NCBI GenBank assembly: GCA_938015425.1
Contig: CALLPQ010000179.1
Span: 1 to 40,161 of the forward strand
From: an uncultured Parvularculaceae bacterium
GTDB lineage: Bacteria > Pseudomonadota > Alphaproteobacteria > Caulobacterales > Parvularculaceae
Direction of reading: 5' to 3'
DNA: 40,161 bases
The notes beneath the pieces were generated by a model. That model saw only the letters and a list, made by a program, of their open reading frames with translations. It was not told the origin of the DNA and made no database searches. Shown here in pieces: positions 7,746 through 15,576 of the stretch. Each line of letters begins with the position of its first letter. Within the stretch, counting starts at the first letter, position 1. The position numbers and the translations under genes are program-made.

Positions 7746-9674
7746 TTATTGGCAAGCTAGGCATTCATCATAATCAGTGGGGGCCGCGGCTTCCATCATG
7801 GCTTGTGCCCCTTGGCTCTCGTCAGTATCACTTTTGGTGCTACCGGCATAAGAGGCACGCTGAACAGATTTTGAGCGACAATAGTAAAGACTTTTTACGC
7901 CTTTTTCCCAAGCGGTCCAATGCAACATATGCAGGTCCCATTTATCTACATCGCCGGGAATAAACACATTAACCGATTGTCCCTGACAAATGAAAGGAGA
8001 TCGATCAGCAGCCAGATCAATCACCCAGCGTTGATCAATTTCGAATGCTGTTTTGAAAATATCTTTTTCTTCCGCACTCAGACAATCAAGATGTTGCACA
8101 CTGCCTTCATGTTCTAGAATTGAGGCCCAGACATCGTCATCGTTTAATCCTTTTTCATCTAATAAAGCTTCTAAAGCACTGTTTTTAACAGTGAAAGAGC
8201 CCGATAAGGTTTTATGGGTGTAAACATTGGCCGGAATAGGCTCAATGCAGGGGCTGGCCCCGCCGCAAATGATCGAGATTGAGGCGGTTGGTGCGATGGC
8301 CATTTTATGGCTAAAGCGTTGTTTGATGCCGCGCTCTTGCGCGTCGGGGCAAGCACCGCGTTCTTCCGCGAGTTTTACAGAGGCGGCATCCGCACCCATA
8401 CGAATATGTTTGAACAATCGCAAGTTCCAGCTTTTGGACATGGCGCTTTCAAAAGGAATATTCTTGGATTGTAAGAAAGAATGGAAGCCCATCAAGCCAA
8501 GTCCCACAGAACGCTCACGCATAGCGGAATATTTTGCCTTGATCATCGTGTCCGGGGCTTCATCAATAAATTCTTGCAAGACATTATCAAGGAAGCGCAT
8601 AATATCTTCGATGAAACGGTCTTCGTCTTTCCATTCATCATATTTTTCTGCGTTCACAGAAGAAAGACAGCACACTGCTGTTCGATCATTACCCAAATGA
8701 TCTTTGCCAGTGTGTAACATAATCTCTGAACATAGATTTGACGTTGAAACCTTCAAGCCAAGATCACGTTGATGTTTTGACATTTGCCGATTGACCGTAT
8801 CTGAAAATACGAGATAAGGCTCACCCGTTTGTAATCTGATCTCAAGAATTTTCTGCCATAATTTACGGGCACTCACAGTACGGAGCACTTCATCATCTTT
8901 CGGGCTGCGTAAACCGAACTCTTCATCCTTCATCACGGCTTCCATAAACTCATCAGTGATATTGATGCCGTGGTGCAGGTTCAAACTTTTGCGGTTAAAG
9001 TCCCCTGATGGTTTGCGGATTTCCAGAAATTCTTCGATTTCGGGGTGATGTACATCAAGATAGCAAGCCGCCGATCCGCGGCGTAATGATCCTTGGGAAA
9101 TCGCCAAGGTCAAGCTGTCCATCACTCTGATGAAAGGAATAATACCAGATGTTGCTCCGGCTCCTTTTACCTTTTCACCAATGGAACGCACGCCGCCCCA
9201 ATAGGTGCCAATGCCGCCGCCACTTGAGGCTAGGGCAACGTTTTCATTCCATGTGCCGACAATGCCATCAAGGCTGTCATCAACACCATTAAGAAAACAG
9301 GAAATCGGCAACCCGCGCGATGCACCGCCATTGGATAAAACGGGCGTTGCCGGCATAAACCATAATCGGGAGATATAATCATAGAGCCGCTGGGCATGAT
9401 CAGCATCATCCGCATAATGGTGGGCAACCCTTGCAAACATATCCTGAAAGCTTTCTCCTTCCAGAAGATAGCGGTCTTGCATAGTGGTTTTGCCAAAAGG
9501 AGTAAGGAGCGCATCGCGGGAGCGATCAACCTGGATTTCCCGAACGACCTTAAGGTTTGGCTTTTGTGTTAATTGGCCGGCAGCGCCCTTCGATTTATCA
9601 ATAATAGTATCATCAATGCGTGAATTGCTATTGATTTGATTATCGAGACTTTGCGTTGCATCCAATAGTGTCAT
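7746..9674 (-). CDS. nrdA: Class I ribonucleoside-diphosphate reductase, alpha subunit
   Basis: This enzyme reduces ribonucleotides to deoxyribonucleotides for DNA synthesis, using a radical passed from a beta subunit. Visible active-site parts are Cys126 (LPISCFLNG), Asn313-Cys315-Glu317 (SNLCSE), the second redox cysteine region (AVCCLSSVN, 335-336), the radical-transfer pair Tyr597-Tyr598 (SLYYCR) and a C-terminal shuttle pair Cys638/Cys641 (DECLACQ). The core starts near residue 57 (LTPFGK). The first 55 residues are too short to hold an ATP-cone, so the overall-activity allosteric site appears absent. No beta-subunit gene is adjacent. Transcription ends at a strong hairpin, and a candidate NrdR box lies about 310 bp upstream. 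Confidence 0.93.
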   Translation of the reverse strand: MTLLDATQSLDNQINSNSRIDDTIIDKSKGAAGQLTQKPNLKVVREIQVDRSRDALLTPFGKTTMQDRYLLEGESFQDMFARVAHHYADDADHAQRLYDYISRLWFMPATPVLSNGGASRGLPISCFLNGVDDSLDGIVGTWNENVALASSGGGIGTYWGGVRSIGEKVKGAGATSGIIPFIRVMDSLTLAISQGSLRRGSAACYLDVHHPEIEEFLEIRKPSGDFNRKSLNLHHGINITDEFMEAVMKDEEFGLRSPKDDEVLRTVSARKLWQKILEIRLQTGEPYLVFSDTVNRQMSKHQRDLGLKVSTSNLCSEIMLHTGKDHLGNDRTAVCCLSSVNAEKYDEWKDEDRFIEDIMRFLDNVLQEFIDEAPDTMIKAKYSAMRERSVGLGLMGFHSFLQSKNIPFESAMSKSWNLRLFKHIRMGADAASVKLAEERGACPDAQERGIKQRFSHKMAIAPTASISIICGGASPCIEPIPANVYTHKTLSGSFTVKNSALEALLDEKGLNDDDVWASILEHEGSVQHLDCLSAEEKDIFKTAFEIDQRWVIDLAADRSPFICQGQSVNVFIPGDVDKWDLHMLHWTAWEKGVKSLYYCRSKSVQRASYAGSTKSDTDESQGAQAMMEAAAPTDYDECLACQ

Positions 9675-9686
9675 TATGCTGCCCTT

Positions 9687-9758
9687 AATGATATTTGCCT
9701 ATTCTAGGCTGATGATACTGGCCTTTCGGGGCCTGATGATATTGGCCTTTCGGGGCCT
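9687..9758. repeat. 24-bp tandem repeat upstream of nrdA
   Basis: Two copies (9711-9734 and 9735-9758) differ at a single base (GATACTGG versus GATATTGG, then CCTTTCGGGGCCT). A degenerate third copy (9687-9710) matches at roughly two thirds of positions. The array begins 13 bp from the nrdA start codon, so it lies in the promoter or 5' leader. Confidence 0.85.
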
Positions 9759-9986
9759 GTTTAGTTTAGTTAGTCGCTATTTAACGCTTAATGAGAAGCG
9801 CCTAACGGGTCGTTTTAGTGGTCGGCACATTATGGAAAAAAGAGCACAAATCTCTTATAACCGGATGCGTTAAATACAAACCGGCAACCTGTATTGCCAT
9901 TATTTTTATAATTCAAATTTAGTATTCTACTGCGTGGTTAATGGTGTGGATTAAAGAGGCGTCAATTTTGGCATTGAGCCCCCTCA

Positions 9987-10002
9987 ACACAACATATAGT
10001 GA
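9987..10002. promoter_or_regulatory. Candidate NrdR box
   Basis: ACACAACATATAGTGA is a near-palindrome that resembles the 16-bp NrdR box (ACAC-N8-GTGT with an AT-rich centre). NrdR represses ribonucleotide reductase genes when dATP is high. The site is about 310 bp upstream of nrdA. NrdR boxes usually come in pairs about three helical turns apart, and I do not see a convincing second one. Confidence 0.35.
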
Positions 10003-10183
10003 TAGACACCGGCCTCAACGTCAATATGAAGTTATCTACAGATTGCTATTTTTTTACTAACAAGATATTAACAGGGCGCATTTTATGCGCCTTAAAGGTT
10101 AAGGGAGTTTAGTAAGCTATAGCAAAACAAAGCTTGTTTCGGAATCGGTTTTCCTAAAAAATAAATTTGCTTCAGGGGGAAAG

Positions 10184-11749
10184 TTATACTTTTTTTGACT
10201 TTTGATGGGTCCCGTAAACCGATCTCGCGGGGGATGTGGATGCCGATTCGCCAGATGGTGTGGATTTGTCTTTAAAGGGACGGGGGATAGATTGAAATCC
10301 CGTCTCCACAAATTGGGCTGCCGTGTCACGATGGCGCCATTCCAGATCAACATCTTTGGGGGTATTGGGCAGATTTGTTTGCTGCTGCTGGGCTAGTTTT
10401 GTCTGGTTCTTGATAGTGGTTGTTTTTATATCGTCAATGCGTGCTTGATAAGCGCTAAGGGCTTCTTCAATCCGGCGGATGATCTCGTGAAAGCGGGGGG
10501 CATTATCGCCAGTATAAGCGCCGCGGGTCGCATCTAGCGCATCATCGAGGGCTTTGCGCCGGACGCTTTTGAAACTGGGGATTAGAAAATTACAAATCAG
10601 TCCCGCAAGCAAAAATAAAAGTGCCCCGAAAAACAATGTCATAAAATATGAAGGGTAAAGCAAGATATCGGGGAGCGAGCCAGTACTTTCTGGCGGCGTT
10701 GATTTTTCGCCCGTGATCGAAAAAATGATTGTCGTAATAATAGCCCCGATAATCATGCCAATGAAAAGGATCAAATGGGGGGAAGCGTGCCCACCAGAAG
10801 CGTTATTTTTGAGAAACCCTTGTAGGTCTAAAATGGCCTGTTTACGGGTTTTGGCATTCATGAACTTTAACTTGCGGAAAAAAAGTTGCACTTCAACAGC
10901 CGTTAAGTGAGCGCGCGAAAGACCTTCCGCGGTGTCACTTAGATTGTGTTCAACTTGACGCCCACTTCGATTGTTTTGATCCCGGTTATTTTGAAGATGG
11001 GGCCGGATAAAACCATCTAATTGTTCATCAAACTTATGGGCTACGGATGCAATGTAAAGTCCCAGATTCTCGGCGGCTTGGCGGATGCGCGAATTATCAG
11101 CTGTTGAATTCCAGATATAAACGGCAGAAACGATTGCCAGAATAATAACGGGAAGAGAAACGATTAAGAATAGGCTGGAAAGGCCGGAAGCATGTTCAAT
11201 CGGCATTTGACTGCCAAGCCCTTTGGCAAAAATGCCGTCCTTACCCCGTTGATGAACATTCATATATAATAAGAAAGCGATCATGAGCCAGATCGACCCG
11301 ATTGCCAGACGCAAGCTTTGGGTGGCTAAACGGGCCTCGGAAGCAATGCGATTATGAATAGTCTGGTTTAGGGTTTTTGAATATTGGCTTAGGGTCTCAT
11401 TATTCTTCTCGATGGATTGGGCGGAAAAAAGCAGATGGGTGCCAAGTTCCGATACGGCCATGTCCGGGCTTTCGCCAAAGTCATCGAGGGGGGGTGCTGG
11501 CACCATATCGCGATCATGAAGTGACGGGGTGCGCCGATCAAAATGCGGTGTTAAGTTGGTCTTTGCTTGGTCTTTATTGCGGTGTACCGAGGCATGCATG
11601 TGAGCACTTTGTAGCTGGTGAGCACGCTGTAGCTGGCTTTTTTGAGGCTGGGTTGAATGGGGAGTGCGATCGCCCATCAAGCCGTCGCTCGTGTGCCCCG
11701 ACTTTTGCCCCCGCTTTTCTTTGTGCTTCCGGTCCCGTTTAAAACCCAT
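10184..11749 (-). CDS. Unrecognised four-helix membrane protein
   Basis: I do not recognise this 521-residue protein. The first 100 residues are basic, rich in Lys, His and Gln and probably disordered. Two membrane helices follow (about residues 145-165 and 190-215). A cytoplasmic segment of about 100 residues then contains a helical, charged stretch (FFRKLKFMNAKTRKQAILDL). Two more helices come next (about 325-347 and 368-390), then a soluble C-terminal tail of about 130 residues with a predicted coiled helix (RFHEIIRRIEEALSAYQARI). The helices come in two similar pairs, which suggests a duplicated hairpin. It is a stand-alone gene with no informative neighbours. A structural or signalling role at the inner membrane is possible but unproven. 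Confidence 0.75.
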   Translation of the reverse strand: MGFKRDRKHKEKRGQKSGHTSDGLMGDRTPHSTQPQKSQLQRAHQLQSAHMHASVHRNKDQAKTNLTPHFDRRTPSLHDRDMVPAPPLDDFGESPDMAVSELGTHLLFSAQSIEKNNETLSQYSKTLNQTIHNRIASEARLATQSLRLAIGSIWLMIAFLLYMNVHQRGKDGIFAKGLGSQMPIEHASGLSSLFLIVSLPVIILAIVSAVYIWNSTADNSRIRQAAENLGLYIASVAHKFDEQLDGFIRPHLQNNRDQNNRSGRQVEHNLSDTAEGLSRAHLTAVEVQLFFRKLKFMNAKTRKQAILDLQGFLKNNASGGHASPHLILFIGMIIGAIITTIIFSITGEKSTPPESTGSLPDILLYPSYFMTLFFGALLFLLAGLICNFLIPSFKSVRRKALDDALDATRGAYTGDNAPRFHEIIRRIEEALSAYQARIDDIKTTTIKNQTKLAQQQQTNLPNTPKDVDLEWRHRDTAAQFVETGFQSIPRPFKDKSTPSGESASTSPARSVYGTHQKSKKV

Positions 11750-11801
11750 GATAAACCCCTAGATCACTGAGATAACCTAACTTATCGGTTAACCTAGCAG
11801 C

Positions 11802-11826
11802 AAAAAGGCGAAAAGAACAGGTAAGG
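11802..11826 (+). repeat. 25-bp direct repeat, left copy
   Basis: This copy is paired with 14080-14104 at 24 of 25 identical bases; the shared core is CGAAAAGAACAGGTAAGG. The two copies are in the same orientation and enclose the M36 peptidase gene and both MITE-like palindromes. Confidence 0.85.
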
Positions 11827-11924
11827 AGATAGGAATTGAGTGTAGGTAAGGGCTTTTGTTAGTGTTCGTGCTTGCAAAACCCATAGCGCGATTACAGGAA
11901 TGAGAGCGCTATATATAATTTAAT

Positions 11925-11970
11925 CTAGGGTCTGTACCCAAAACGCATTCTAATTGGGTGCAGACCCTAG
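11925..11970. mobile_element. MITE-like palindromic element, copy 1
   Basis: Arms CTAGGGTCTGTACCCAA (11925-11941) and TTGGGTGCAGACCCTAG (11954-11970) pair over 17 bp with one G-T wobble. The ends abut TA, which would fit a TA target duplication of the IS630/Tc1-mariner type; this family link is inferred. Compared with copy 2 (14009-14065) the middle lacks 13 bp, with CCAA at the junction. Confidence 0.7.
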
Positions 11971-12001
11971 TGATTACTTTTTACGGATTACCTCAAAAAA
12001 T

Positions 12002-12031
12002 TACAGCAAGCGGCTTTAACCGCTTGCTGTA
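12002..12031 (-). terminator. Rho-independent terminator of the M36 peptidase gene
   Basis: A perfect 12-bp stem, TACAGCAAGCGG (12002-12013) with CCGCTTGCTGTA (12020-12031), closes a 6-base loop. On the minus strand it is followed by a run of six T (11995-12000 complement). It lies 12 bp after the peptidase stop codon. Confidence 0.9.
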
Positions 12032-12043
12032 CTGTCTTAAAAA

Positions 12044-13789
12044 TTAAGTACATTGACTAGGAACAGAGAAACTCTCGGTTACAGAGACTGAAATGCCACT
12101 AACGCTCATAGTTGCGCCGGTGCCCATGCCTTTGCGAGCAAACGCAGCCCAAATCAGGCAATCCCGATCCGCGGCAGCCGCTTGTAATAAACCATCACGC
12201 ATTTCCAGATATGTTGGCTGTGGTGGCGTAAACCGGTAACCACGCACTAGATCACCCATTATTTCACGCCTGTTGTTAATTCCGGCTGCACGATATTCCC
12301 GGCGCACTTCCCATAGAGCTGCTGCATAGATTTCTCCGTTGCGATGGACTCCGCGCGCCGTATTGAAGTCAGCAAAAGTATCAGGATGAGACTGATAACG
12401 GCTGGAACGAATCCCGTTTGCATTATTGGTTGAATACTCGCCAACAACGTCATTACTGGTAAACAGAATTGCAATTATATCAGAATTGGCTTCACCCAGT
12501 GCACCCGCAACAGAACCAAACATTGACCCAACCATTCTCCATGTTACGCCATGTCCATATTCGTGCCAGATAATATCGGAATCCAGATCGCCGTCTCGCC
12601 CCGGGTTGGTCAGATTCCACAAGAACATCTGCATACGCGGTGATCCTGTAGCCGGTGTTGCAAAGTTAGCATTGTTGACGCCGCTGCCATCTTGTGCCTC
12701 GGCCAACACCGCGTCACTGCCCTCAAAATTACCGAAACTTCTGGTAAATCCACGTGCATTCAAAAAGTCATGAGCGACATTGTTCCAATAGAACAGGTTT
12801 TGAATAGCGGCACGCCGATTCCGACCGACTGTTGGTGCTCTGCTCAGGTCTGCAGAGATGGTAAATTCACCATTGTTAATGACGGTACCGGCAGCATCGG
12901 GAGAATTGTTTGCATCAGCATCCAGATAAGCGCTGACGTTCGGGCCACTCAAGCGAAAGCGGTTTTGTGTTCCAGATGTCCAACGATTTGGCGTGTCACG
13001 CACCCTCGATCCACCAGCATCGGGATGGCGTACATAATATCGTATGCGATCTGATTGCGTCCGCAACATACTTGAAACAACAGAGCCTGATCTATCAACC
13101 AGAGTCTCGTATAGCATATTGTCTTCTACGGACCAGCTCTCCACGAGAAACCCATGCTGCAATTGGCCATCATTCTCGAAATAAACTTTCTCGACCGTTG
13201 GCTCTTTGAAAAAATAGTCACCAGCATTAAACGAGGTTACATTTCCTTTTGATCCGGACCGACGACCGACAGGTGCGCCTGGATGATTTTCATTAATTGC
13301 CGCCCGTAAAGCCCGGCGCGTTGAAATACGGGGTGCGTCGCCACGTTTTAATGATGGAGAACTTAGCTTGTGTGACGAGAAAATCAGCTCGCCCGAAGAA
13401 GACAAGACAGATTTTGCATAAGATCCGTAAACACGTTTTCCGTCGACGCGCTGGCCAAACATAGCCGATGTGGATCCATCATCATTATTTACTGTTTCCC
13501 AAATAACGTTAAGACTATCGCTCATAGCCTGATCATTATTCTCAATTGCCAGACGCGATTTCATTGCTTGACTAACATCACTACCAAAGACTTGTGCAGT
13601 GCGAGATGAAGCATCTCCTGCGCGAAAAATACTCATACTGGCCCGATTCATCTGCGTCAGACTCATGTCATTATCTGAAAGCGGTGAAACAGAAATATTA
13701 CGACTTGATGATTGCGCCTGCGCAGAAAAGGCAAGCCCAATTGATATACAAATGGCTACACTACTGGGGAATGGATGTAATTTTTTCAT
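12044..13789 (-). CDS. Secreted M36 (fungalysin-type) metallopeptidase
   Basis: A zinc endopeptidase exported through Sec. I start it at 13789, because AGAGG lies ahead of this ATG and it gives a clean signal peptide (MKKLHPF, hydrophobic core, SAQAQ). A longer frame reaches 13855 but adds only 22 polar residues. Residues about 60-150 resemble the FTP/PepSY-like propeptide that keeps these enzymes inactive. The catalytic domain has the M36 signature NLFYWNNVAHDFLNARGF, then DGSGVNNANFATP, PRMQMFLW and the zinc site HEYGH at residues 409-413, with the third ligand in GEANSD (Glu433). The gene has its own terminator and is bracketed by repeats, which suggests it was acquired. Substrates are presumably extracellular proteins. 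Confidence 0.9.
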   Translation of the reverse strand: MKKLHPFPSSVAICISIGLAFSAQAQSSSRNISVSPLSDNDMSLTQMNRASMSIFRAGDASSRTAQVFGSDVSQAMKSRLAIENNDQAMSDSLNVIWETVNNDDGSTSAMFGQRVDGKRVYGSYAKSVLSSSGELIFSSHKLSSPSLKRGDAPRISTRRALRAAINENHPGAPVGRRSGSKGNVTSFNAGDYFFKEPTVEKVYFENDGQLQHGFLVESWSVEDNMLYETLVDRSGSVVSSMLRTQSDRIRYYVRHPDAGGSRVRDTPNRWTSGTQNRFRLSGPNVSAYLDADANNSPDAAGTVINNGEFTISADLSRAPTVGRNRRAAIQNLFYWNNVAHDFLNARGFTRSFGNFEGSDAVLAEAQDGSGVNNANFATPATGSPRMQMFLWNLTNPGRDGDLDSDIIWHEYGHGVTWRMVGSMFGSVAGALGEANSDIIAILFTSNDVVGEYSTNNANGIRSSRYQSHPDTFADFNTARGVHRNGEIYAAALWEVRREYRAAGINNRREIMGDLVRGYRFTPPQPTYLEMRDGLLQAAAADRDCLIWAAFARKGMGTGATMSVSGISVSVTESFSVPSQCT

Positions 13790-14008
13790 TTTAGCCTCTT
13801 TATCTATGCTTATCACGAATGTGTGAACACTATACCTTTTGTTTTTGGAAGACAACCCAAATAAAAGAAAAATATTATTTGCAAATAAAAATGCTATTTT
13901 TACCGAAATATAGTGTATTTTATTAAAATATTATGAGGTTAGAATACTTTCACGTCATTGATATTTATTTGTACCGGATGATTTTGGCTTGTGCCGATTT
14001 TGTTTAAT

Positions 14009-14065
14009 TAGGGTCTGTACCCAATTTAAATGCCAAAAACGCATTCTAATTGGGCACAGACCCTA
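14009..14065. mobile_element. MITE-like palindromic element, copy 2
   Basis: Arms TAGGGTCTGTACCCAA (14009-14024) and TTGGGCACAGACCCTA (14050-14065) pair over 16 bp with one mismatch. The centre holds AAAACGCATTCTAA as in copy 1 and in the same orientation. It also holds 13 extra bases, so this is the fuller copy. No transposase is encoded nearby. Confidence 0.7.
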
Positions 14066-14079
14066 GCTTATCTCTGGTG

Positions 14080-14104
14080 AAAAAGCCGAAAAGAACAGGT
14101 AAGG
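14080..14104 (+). repeat. 25-bp direct repeat, right copy
   Basis: It matches 11802-11826 at 24 of 25 bases, differing only in AAGCC versus AAGGC. Together with the left copy it defines a 2.3-kb segment containing the M36 gene. Confidence 0.85.
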
Positions 14105-14152
14105 GCTATCTGGGGGGGTAATTCGATAGTTGTGAAAGGGGCTTTGGTGCCG

Positions 14153-14194
14153 GAGTTTATGGGTCTGAGTTTATGGGTCTGAGTTTATGAGTCA
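14153..14194. repeat. 14-bp tandem repeat, three units
   Basis: Units GAGTTTATGGGTCT at 14153, 14167 and 14181; the first two are identical and the third has two changes. It lies about 160 bp upstream of galK. Confidence 0.85.
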
Positions 14195-14351
14195 GGGATT
14201 ATAAAGTGGACCTTTATATAATGTCGGCCAGCTCCCCCTCTTGACCCTGCTGGCTAGCTGTGGTGGGAAGCAGGCTTGGATTATCTAATCTTATATTCTT
14301 ATTTTTATTCTTAAATGAGCGCCCCTCATTTACTATCTTTAAGGCTTTGCG

Positions 14352-15416
14352 ATGATTGAAACACTCTATCAGGAAAATTTTCAGACAGCGCCAACCGGCG
14401 TGGCGATGGTGCCGGGTCGGGTGAATTTAATTGGTGAACATACGGATTATAATGGCGGTATGGTTTTACCCGCCGTGATTGATAATCATATTGCGGTGGC
14501 AGTGGGTCCTTCTAGGACGGGTAAGGATCAATTTTTCTCCCAAGGGTATGGTATGGCCCCTAATGATCCCTCAATCCCTCTTGATGAAGAAACGTGGTGG
14601 GTTTACGCCCAAGGGGCTTTGGCATGGGCGCGCGAGCACGAGATTGATGTGCCGCCATTTGCCATGGCTTTTAACAGCACTATACCTGGCGGGTCTGGTT
14701 TATCCTCGTCTGCGGCTATGCTGGTTGGCATTTTTAAAGCGCTGCGTACGGCGAAAATACTTGCCCTTGATAATGTGGAAATCGCATTGGCCGCCCAAGC
14801 GGTGGAGAATGATTATGCGGGGGTGCCCTGCGGGATTATGGACCAGATGGCGGTTTCTGTGGGGCAGGCCAAAATGGCCCTTGCGCTGGATACACACACA
14901 TTAGACCACACCCATTTGCCTCTATCGCCTACCCATGATTTTGTGGTTATTCATTCGGGCGTGACCCGCAAACTCACCGATGGCCGTTATAAACAGCGTC
15001 GCGTTGAATGCGAAGAAGCGCAACGTTTGTTGGGCATCACGGAAATCTGCAAGATGAGCGATCAGGAAATGGCCAGACTGTCCGACTTGCCCCCCGTCAT
15101 TGAAAAACGCGCCCGCCACGCGGTGAGTGAGCATCGTCGTGTTTTAAAGGCGGTGGATGCTTTGCAGGCTGGGCAAATGACGGCGTTCGGCACTCTTATG
15201 AATGAAAGCCATGCGTCCTACCGTGATGATTTTGAAGCCTCAACCCCGCAGATTGATGCGCTTGTGGCCCGTGCCCAGCAAACAGGTGCCAGCGGTGCAA
15301 GGCTGACGGGGGGCGGTTTTGGCGGATGTATTGTTGCTTGCGTCGAAAAAGCAATACGTCCCCGATGGCAGGAGAATTTGTGTAAAGAGTTTCAAGATAT
15401 CCGCGTTATCTGCTAA
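14352..15416 (+). CDS. galK: Galactokinase
   Basis: Galactokinase phosphorylates galactose to galactose-1-phosphate, the entry step of the Leloir pathway, in the cytoplasm. The 354-residue protein has the three GHMP-kinase motifs. These are GRVNLIGEHTDYNGG (residues 22-36, which defines the family), the ATP-binding PGGSGLSSSAA (112-122) and the C-terminal GGGFGGCIV (about 317-325). The likely catalytic Asp164 is in GIMDQ and the likely helper Arg23 in the first motif. The ribosome-binding site is weak. No other gal genes are nearby, so GalT and GalE, if present, are encoded elsewhere. Other GHMP sugar kinases are less likely given the intact first motif. Confidence 0.92.
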   Translation: MIETLYQENFQTAPTGVAMVPGRVNLIGEHTDYNGGMVLPAVIDNHIAVAVGPSRTGKDQFFSQGYGMAPNDPSIPLDEETWWVYAQGALAWAREHEIDVPPFAMAFNSTIPGGSGLSSSAAMLVGIFKALRTAKILALDNVEIALAAQAVENDYAGVPCGIMDQMAVSVGQAKMALALDTHTLDHTHLPLSPTHDFVVIHSGVTRKLTDGRYKQRRVECEEAQRLLGITEICKMSDQEMARLSDLPPVIEKRARHAVSEHRRVLKAVDALQAGQMTAFGTLMNESHASYRDDFEASTPQIDALVARAQQTGASGARLTGGGFGGCIVACVEKAIRPRWQENLCKEFQDIRVIC

Positions 15417-15473
15417 GCTCTATTTGATATCACTTAAGCTTAAAATGTGTATCCATTTTCATGTCTGCATTCA

Positions 15474-15537
15474 ATTTTCCCTGTGTTCGATTTTCCCTGT
15501 GTTCAATTTACCCTGTGTTCAATTTTCCCTGTGTTCA
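15474..15537. repeat. 16-bp tandem repeat, four units
   Basis: Units ATTTTCCCTGTGTTCA at 15474, 15490, 15506 and 15522 are near-identical; one ends in G and one has an A in the T run. The array ends 40 bp before the ubiX start codon, so it lies in its 5' leader or promoter. Confidence 0.9.
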
Positions 15538-15576
15538 GTCTTCCGCTTTAAGGTTGCCCAAATGTAAGGTCTCTAC

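Larger units (their letters stand above)
9675..10183. other. Intergenic region upstream of nrdA
   Basis: No real gene is seen; an open frame at 9676-9873 is only the translated tandem repeat and lacks any ribosome-binding site. The stretch holds a 24-bp tandem repeat next to the nrdA start and a candidate NrdR box. It also has a DnaA-box-like TTATCTACA (10032-10040, one base off consensus). It should contain the nrdA promoter and the 3' end of the next minus-strand gene's transcript. Confidence 0.5.
13790..14351. other. Intergenic region between the M36 gene and galK
   Basis: No gene is visible. The left part (13856-13990) is very AT-rich and should hold the promoter of the peptidase gene. 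The rest contains the second MITE-like element, the right copy of the 25-bp direct repeat and a 14-bp tandem repeat. The galK promoter must also lie near the right end; I cannot point to clear boxes. Confidence 0.5.

Noticed and set aside
9676-9873. 65-codon open frame opposite the nrdA start
   Set aside because: It is the 24-bp tandem repeat read as protein, with no ribosome-binding site and no family resemblance.
13790-13855. Upstream start for the M36 peptidase at 13855
   Set aside because: It would put 22 polar residues before the signal peptide; the ATG at 13789 has an AGAGG site and an immediate signal sequence.
15474-15537. CRISPR array
   Set aside because: The 16-bp units are directly adjacent with no spacers, so this is a simple tandem repeat.
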